Assembly (NCBI GenBank): GCA_002430605.1
Contig: DJBY01000097.1
Coordinates: forward strand, 511-10,786
Direction of reading: 5' to 3'
Source of the DNA: Opitutia bacterium UBA5964
GTDB lineage: Bacteria; Verrucomicrobiota; Verrucomicrobiia; Opitutales; Coraliomargaritaceae
Length of the DNA: 10,276 bases
Position 1 is the stretch's first letter. The number at the start of each line of letters is the position of its first letter. The notes under the pieces are model-generated. The model ran no database searches. It was not told the DNA's origin and saw only the letters and a program-made list of their open reading frames with translations. The position numbers and the translations under genes were made by a program. Below are positions 6,732-10,276 of the stretch, in pieces.

Positions 6732-8261
6732 ATGCCTCCTTACATACAGTTCTTCACTCCACTCAGCATTTTTCCCCTGTTGGCTGTATTCACAGCTCTC
6801 ACCGCTCAAGCGAAACAGCCGAACATCATCTACCTGATGTCCGACGATCAGAGCAATTACACTATGGGCTGCTACGGTAATGCCGATGTGCAAACACCCA
6901 ACCTCGACCGACTCTCAGCTGAGGGCATCACCTTCGACAACCATTACGTGACGACCGCGATCTGCATGGCCTCACGCGCCACCGCGATGACCGGCATGTA
7001 TGAGTATAAAACTGGCTGCAACTTTGAGCATGGCGACCTCACTCAGGCAAAATGGCAAAAGGCCTACCCCGTGCTGCTACGGGCAGCTGGCTACCTGACC
7101 GCCTTTGCCGGGAAGTTCGGCTTCGACATCATTGACGGCCCCGACGGTAAACGCTTACCGATGCCCGAGCACGACTTTGACCTTTGGGGCGGCGGCAAAG
7201 GCCAAACCAACTACAAGACCAAGGCTAATCCCTCGATGGAGGCATATTCGAAAGACTACCCGCACTCGACACTTTCCTACGGTGCCTTTGGCCGCGACTT
7301 CATCGCGCAGGCCGCACGGGGCGATCAGCCGTTCTGTCTATCTATCAGTTTCAAAGCACCGCACAAACCAGCGACGCCCGATCCACAGTTTGACGCCATC
7401 TATGCAGGCAAGACCTTTACCAAGCCCGCCAACTACGGACGCGAACACGGCACGCACTTCTCCAAGCAAAGCCAACAAGACCGCCAATACGAACGCTTCG
7501 AAAGCTGGGGATACGCCGACAACTACGACGAAGTCATGGCGATTTACCATCAGCAAATTTACGCAATCGATGTTGCGGTCGGAATGATTCGCGCGGCACT
7601 TGATACACAAGGCCTCGCCGACAACACCGTGATCATCTACACCTCTGATAACGGCTTCTTCTGCGGTTCTCACGGCTACGGATCCAAAGTGTTGCCCTAC
7701 CAAGAGTCTACCAACGTGCCGCTCATCATCTACGACCCACGCCACACAAACTCGGGCAAGCAACTACGCTCCGACGCGCTCACCGCCAATATCGATTTTG
7801 CACCCACTATCCTACGCCTCGCTGGATTGCCCGTGCCAGACAACATGGACGGCACCGATCTGATGCCGCTCTACCAAGACCCGACTGCCGAGATCCACGA
7901 ATTGATCGCCTTGATAAACGTATGGGGGCACCCAGCCACCCACGCGCTCGCCGTGGTGACTAAGGACATGAAATACATCCATTGGCCCTATGCCGCAGAA
8001 GGCTTCGAAGCCACCGATGAACTTTACCACCTCAGCAAAGATCCGCTCGAACTGATCAATCGCGCCGATAACCCCGAATACGCCACAGCCATGAAACAGA
8101 TGCGCCAGCAGTATGATGGACAGCTAGCGAGTTGGACCAACCAAGCCGTGAGCTATAACAAATATCAGGCCTACAGCACGGTATTCGACCGCACTGCCGC
8201 ATGGGCCGACAAGTCCTCCAAACTCCCAAAGGTCAAACTCGAGAAGCCGAAGAAGAACTAA
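6732..8261 (+). CDS. S1-type formylglycine-dependent sulfatase (CMASR active site), exported
   Basis: Sulfate-ester hydrolase of the type I (alkaline phosphatase fold) sulfatases, 509 residues, the usual length. The ATG at 6732 is chosen because MPPYIQFFTPLSIFPLLAVFTALTAQA makes a signal peptide; the upstream TTG at 6615 lies inside the previous gene. Metal-binding Asp38-Asp39 are in YLMSDDQ, and the nucleophile precursor is Cys78 in CMASRATAMTG, which fits the C-x-(P/A)-S-R...TG rule for conversion to formylglycine by a maturation enzyme not encoded here. Lys128 occurs in AGKFGFD, where most relatives have GKWHLG, so the usual His is replaced by Gly. KAPHKP (a His-containing substrate/metal loop), IIYTSDNGFF (second metal site) and GSHGYGSK follow in order. 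The C-terminal subdomain includes ELYHLSKDPLELINRADNPE. It sits 95 bases after the beta-helix genes and is likely involved in desulfating their substrate. S1 subfamily and sulfate position cannot be told from motifs alone. Confidence 0.93.
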   Translation: MPPYIQFFTPLSIFPLLAVFTALTAQAKQPNIIYLMSDDQSNYTMGCYGNADVQTPNLDRLSAEGITFDNHYVTTAICMASRATAMTGMYEYKTGCNFEHGDLTQAKWQKAYPVLLRAAGYLTAFAGKFGFDIIDGPDGKRLPMPEHDFDLWGGGKGQTNYKTKANPSMEAYSKDYPHSTLSYGAFGRDFIAQAARGDQPFCLSISFKAPHKPATPDPQFDAIYAGKTFTKPANYGREHGTHFSKQSQQDRQYERFESWGYADNYDEVMAIYHQQIYAIDVAVGMIRAALDTQGLADNTVIIYTSDNGFFCGSHGYGSKVLPYQESTNVPLIIYDPRHTNSGKQLRSDALTANIDFAPTILRLAGLPVPDNMDGTDLMPLYQDPTAEIHELIALINVWGHPATHALAVVTKDMKYIHWPYAAEGFEATDELYHLSKDPLELINRADNPEYATAMKQMRQQYDGQLASWTNQAVSYNKYQAYSTVFDRTAAWADKSSKLPKVKLEKPKKN

Positions 8262-8284
8262 TAGCTTGAAAGTGTGTTCCGTGA

Positions 8285-8303
8285 TCAGCAAGGGCTTCGC
8301 TGA
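8285..8303 (+). terminator. Weak hairpin after the first sulfatase
   Basis: TCAGC (8285-8289) and GCTGA (8299-8303) are complementary across a 9-base interior that can add a little pairing (AAG with CTT). It is followed by CCTTTCT rather than a solid T-run and starts 23 bases after the sulfatase stop. The position suits a terminator; the sequence is a poor one. Confidence 0.2.
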
Positions 8304-8309
8304 CCTTTC

Positions 8310-8420
8310 TCATTCTGTCGCAGCCACATCGATCGGAAAGCCCAGAGGCATGGTGATACGGTTGGCTCGCTCGTAGGTCAGGTGATCCTGGCCAATCGAA
8401 TTCCCCCTTAAACAGGGGAC
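8310..8420 (-). pseudogene. Possible C-terminal coding relic on the minus strand
   Basis: Reading the minus strand from an in-frame stop at 8423-8421 gives 36 codons ending at TGA (8312-8310). The stretch contains DHLTYERANRITMPLGFP and ends IDVAATE. The composition is protein-like (charged, balanced residues, no low complexity), but there is no start codon or upstream body; its 5' side runs into the hairpin repeat copy B. It may be a gene end left by an insertion, or chance. I do not recognise the family. Confidence 0.2.
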
Positions 8421-8438
8421 TTACAATGTCCCCATTTT
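8404..8438 (+). repeat. Hairpin repeat, copy B (REP-like), upstream of the second sulfatase
   Basis: Matches copy A at 20 of 21 positions over 8404-8424 and again at CATTTT (8433-8438) with identical spacing. Two mutually exclusive hairpins are possible: CCCC (8404-8407) with GGGG (8415-8418), loop TTAAACA; or GGGGAC (8415-8420) with GTCCCC (8428-8433), a perfect 6-bp stem with loop TTACAAT. It lies about 97 bases before the sulfatase ATG, in the same orientation relative to the gene as copy A. The compact GC-rich palindrome suggests a REP-type extragenic repeat; a regulatory site shared by two genes of the locus is the alternative. Confidence 0.65.
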
Positions 8439-8534
8439 ATGAGACTATCTCATTCAGTTAATATCACTAAACCCCAATGCTCCCCTTGCTGTTGATCTTC
8501 TCTGTCAGACTCATCGGCTCTAATTCGTAAAAAT

Positions 8535-10022
8535 ATGTATATGAAGAAAATAACCTTTTTGCAGGTCATCATGCTTGGTGCATCGACTCTAGGTCTGTGT
8601 GGTGCGAGCGCCATGGCTGGGGATTCCGCCTTAGCGGGCAGCAAGCCCAACATCATCCTAGTCATGACTGACGATCAGGGCTATGGGGATCTGGGCTGCC
8701 ATGGGCATCCTTATCTAAAGACGCCCAACATTGACGCGCTCTATGCTCAAAGCACCCGGTTCACCGACTTTCATGCTAGCCCCACCTGCGCGCCTACCAG
8801 AGCTGCACTGATGTCAGGGCGAGCCCCGTTTAAAAACGGGATCACGCATACCATCCTCGAGCGGGACCGGATGACACTACAGGCAACTACCATAGCACAG
8901 GTGCTGCAGACTGCTGGCTATACCACTGGTATTTTCGGGAAGTGGCATTTGGGCGACGAAGACCCGTATCAACCGCATAACCGCGGCTTTGATGAAACCT
9001 TTATACATGGGGCTGGCGGTATTGGTCAGAATTACCTCGGTTCTCAAGGGGATGCTCCTGGAACCAGTTATTTTGACCCCATCATCAAGCATAATAATCG
9101 ATTCGTTCAAACGACTGGGTATTGCACGGATGTCTTCTTTAATCAGGCATTGGGATGGATCAAAGAATGTAACGACAAGAAGGAGCCATTCTTTGCTTAT
9201 ATATCGAGCAACGCGCCTCACGGGCCTTTTCACGTCGAGCAGCGTTACAAAGATGTTTATAAAGACTTATGCGCAGACAAGTCGGCTGCATTCTTTGGGA
9301 TGATCGCCAATATCGATGAGAATATGGGACTATTGATGGAAAAACTCGATGAGTGGAATCTTACCGAAAATACGCTGCTTATCTTTATGACCGACAACGG
9401 CACCGCGGGTGGCACCTACAACTACAATATGAAGGGACGTAAAAATTCTCCGCATGAAGGGGGCAGTCGAGTGCCGCTGTTTATGCGACTGCCGAACGAG
9501 ATCAAGGCAGGCGTTGATGTGGCCCGTCTCACGCGCCATTATGATCTCTTCCCCACGCTGGCGGAAATGGCCGGAGCGTCTATTCCGAAAGATCTTGATT
9601 TGGATGGCCGGAGCCTGCTGCCTCTGATCGGAAATCCGCAAGCAACATGGGATGATCGCACGACTTTTTTTCACTTAGGGCGATGGAACAAAGCAGGGGT
9701 CGACGGGATTTGGGGTGAGGGCAATACGGATCCTGATAAAGCCAAGTATACTGGATTTGCTGTGCGCAACGAAAAGTGGCGCCTCGTAGGCGACAGCCTC
9801 TACAATATTGAGAAAGATCCAGGCGAGACGAAAGACCGAGCTCAAGACTACCCCGAGGTTGTGTCTGAAATGCGCAAATCCTTTGACGTGTGGTGGGATG
9901 AGGTTCGCCCATTGATGGTCAATGAAGATGCCTCTCTTGATACAGGAAAACCATTTGTCATTCAGTTTGAAAAGCAACAACAAGACTCGGGGATTCCTGA
10001 CTGGATACCTGCATCACTATAA
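8535..10022 (+). CDS. S1-type formylglycine-dependent sulfatase (CAPTR active site), exported
   Basis: Type I sulfatase, 495 residues from the ATG at 8535; the ATG at 8541 (MKKITFLQ) is an equally good start and would remove two residues. No clear ribosome site separates them. The signal peptide covers residues 1-28 or so (cleavage near AMA/GD). Motifs in order: VMTDDQGYGD with metal-binding Asp46-Asp47; Cys85 in TCAPTRAALMSGR, formylglycine precursor with Thr in place of the common Ser; canonical GKWHLG (135-140); NAPHGP (226-231); FMTDNG with Asp287-Asn288; and MKGRKNSPHEGGSRVPL, the Lys-containing loop. The C-terminal subdomain includes a WRLVGDSLYNIEKDPGETKD stretch typical of the class. 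Unlike the first sulfatase it has every canonical active-site motif, and the two are only distantly alike, so they probably take different sulfate positions or sugars. Subfamily not assigned. Confidence 0.95.
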   Translation: MYMKKITFLQVIMLGASTLGLCGASAMAGDSALAGSKPNIILVMTDDQGYGDLGCHGHPYLKTPNIDALYAQSTRFTDFHASPTCAPTRAALMSGRAPFKNGITHTILERDRMTLQATTIAQVLQTAGYTTGIFGKWHLGDEDPYQPHNRGFDETFIHGAGGIGQNYLGSQGDAPGTSYFDPIIKHNNRFVQTTGYCTDVFFNQALGWIKECNDKKEPFFAYISSNAPHGPFHVEQRYKDVYKDLCADKSAAFFGMIANIDENMGLLMEKLDEWNLTENTLLIFMTDNGTAGGTYNYNMKGRKNSPHEGGSRVPLFMRLPNEIKAGVDVARLTRHYDLFPTLAEMAGASIPKDLDLDGRSLLPLIGNPQATWDDRTTFFHLGRWNKAGVDGIWGEGNTDPDKAKYTGFAVRNEKWRLVGDSLYNIEKDPGETKDRAQDYPEVVSEMRKSFDVWWDEVRPLMVNEDASLDTGKPFVIQFEKQQQDSGIPDWIPASL

Positions 10023-10075
10023 ACAGCGATTCACTAATGTCATGACTCCAACCTGAAGATACGCAGGAAATTACA

Positions 10076-10276
10076 ATGAACCAATTTAACAACAAATCCC
10101 CGCACCAAAGCACTCATCGTAAACCTTTGCTTTCTCGGCAGGCCAAGGGCTTTACCCTGATCGAATTACTCACAGTGATTGCAGTGATTGGGATATTGGC
10201 GGGAATAATTATTACTGCACTTCCAGGAGTGCTGTTGAAAGCCAGAACGACTACGAAAATCTCCAATTACAGGCAA
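10076..10276 (+). CDS. Prepilin-type N-terminal cleavage/methylation protein (pseudopilin-like), 3' end outside window
   Basis: The first 67 codons of a gene are open to the window edge. The start ATG is supported by AGGA 7 bases upstream, the clearest Shine-Dalgarno in the window. A polar, basic 25-residue leader ends in KG, followed by FTLIELLTVIAVIGILAGII. This is the class III signal cut by prepilin peptidase between Gly25 and Phe26, with the conserved Glu at +5 (residue 30), then a hydrophobic helix and a polar segment (KARTTTKISNYRQ). Such proteins are type II secretion pseudopilins or, in PVC bacteria, members of greatly expanded prepilin-like families often found beside secreted enzymes. 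It lies 53 bases after the sulfatase, without an evident terminator. The role of the missing C-terminal part cannot be judged. Confidence 0.9.
   Translation, partial: MNQFNNKSPHQSTHRKPLLSRQAKGFTLIELLTVIAVIGILAGIIITALPGVLLKARTTTKISNYRQ

Larger units (their letters stand above)
8262..8534. other. Intergenic region between the two sulfatases
   Basis: A 273-base gap. It holds, in order, a weak inverted repeat at 8285-8303, a minus-strand open stretch at 8310-8420, repeat copy B at 8404-8438, and about 95 bases of AT-richer leader before the next ATG. I see no tRNA and no strong promoter match in it. The mix of a repeat and an apparent coding remnant suggests past insertion or rearrangement. Confidence 0.6.

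Noticed and set aside
7105..7587. 160-residue + strand open frame inside the first sulfatase
   Set aside because: Out-of-frame shadow of a gene with intact sulfatase motifs; the translation is Thr/Arg/Pro-rich and shows no domain.
8365..8373. GGCTCGCTC shared with 70-78 next to repeat copy A
   Set aside because: Nine bases at a different position relative to the repeat core; probably chance.
1..10276. CRISPR array, tRNA or rRNA genes, complete insertion sequence
   Set aside because: No regularly spaced direct repeats, cloverleaf with CCA-type end, rRNA-like segment or transposase coding region was seen.

Overview
The window looks like an accessory carbohydrate-degradation island from a heterotrophic bacterium of the PVC group. 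Verrucomicrobiota, marine Opitutales/Puniceicoccales-like, is the best guess. The grounds are a secreted alpha-L-fucosidase, large secreted right-handed beta-helix proteins with PKD, DNRLRE and Fn3-like C-terminal modules, two formylglycine-dependent sulfatases, no SusC/SusD pair, poor Shine-Dalgarno sequences, and a neighbouring gene with a GFTLIELLTVIAVI prepilin-type leader. This assignment is inferred from gene content; no rRNA or other phylogenetic marker is present.

Layout (all genes on +): 1-103, leader with a short GC-rich hairpin repeat (copy A); 104-1612, GH29 alpha-L-fucosidase; 1624-4380, multimodular secreted beta-helix protein; 4396-6636, second secreted beta-helix protein, a divergent paralogue of the first. 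These three genes are separated by only 11 and 15 bases and are probably co-transcribed. At 6636-6719 lies a short AT-rich element bounded by imperfect 10-base inverted repeats (MITE-like), containing a small hairpin followed by a T-run. Then come 6732-8261, S1-type sulfatase (CMASR active site), and 8262-8534, an intergenic stretch with the second hairpin repeat (copy B, strongly matching copy A) and a possible minus-strand coding relic. The rest is 8535-10022, a second S1-type sulfatase (CAPTR active site), and 10076-end, the start of a prepilin-like (type II secretion pseudopilin) protein cut off by the window edge.

Working together: the five complete proteins carry credible export signals. 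Sulfatases would strip sulfate esters, the fucosidase would release terminal alpha-L-fucose, and the beta-helix proteins are candidates for attacking the backbone or remaining fucosyl/uronyl linkages. The natural reading is degradation of a sulfated, fucose-containing polysaccharide such as fucoidan. The fucosidase and sulfatase family calls are secure. The substrate and the activity of the two beta-helix proteins are inference. The beta-helix pair and the repeated hairpin element are the least explained parts of the window.
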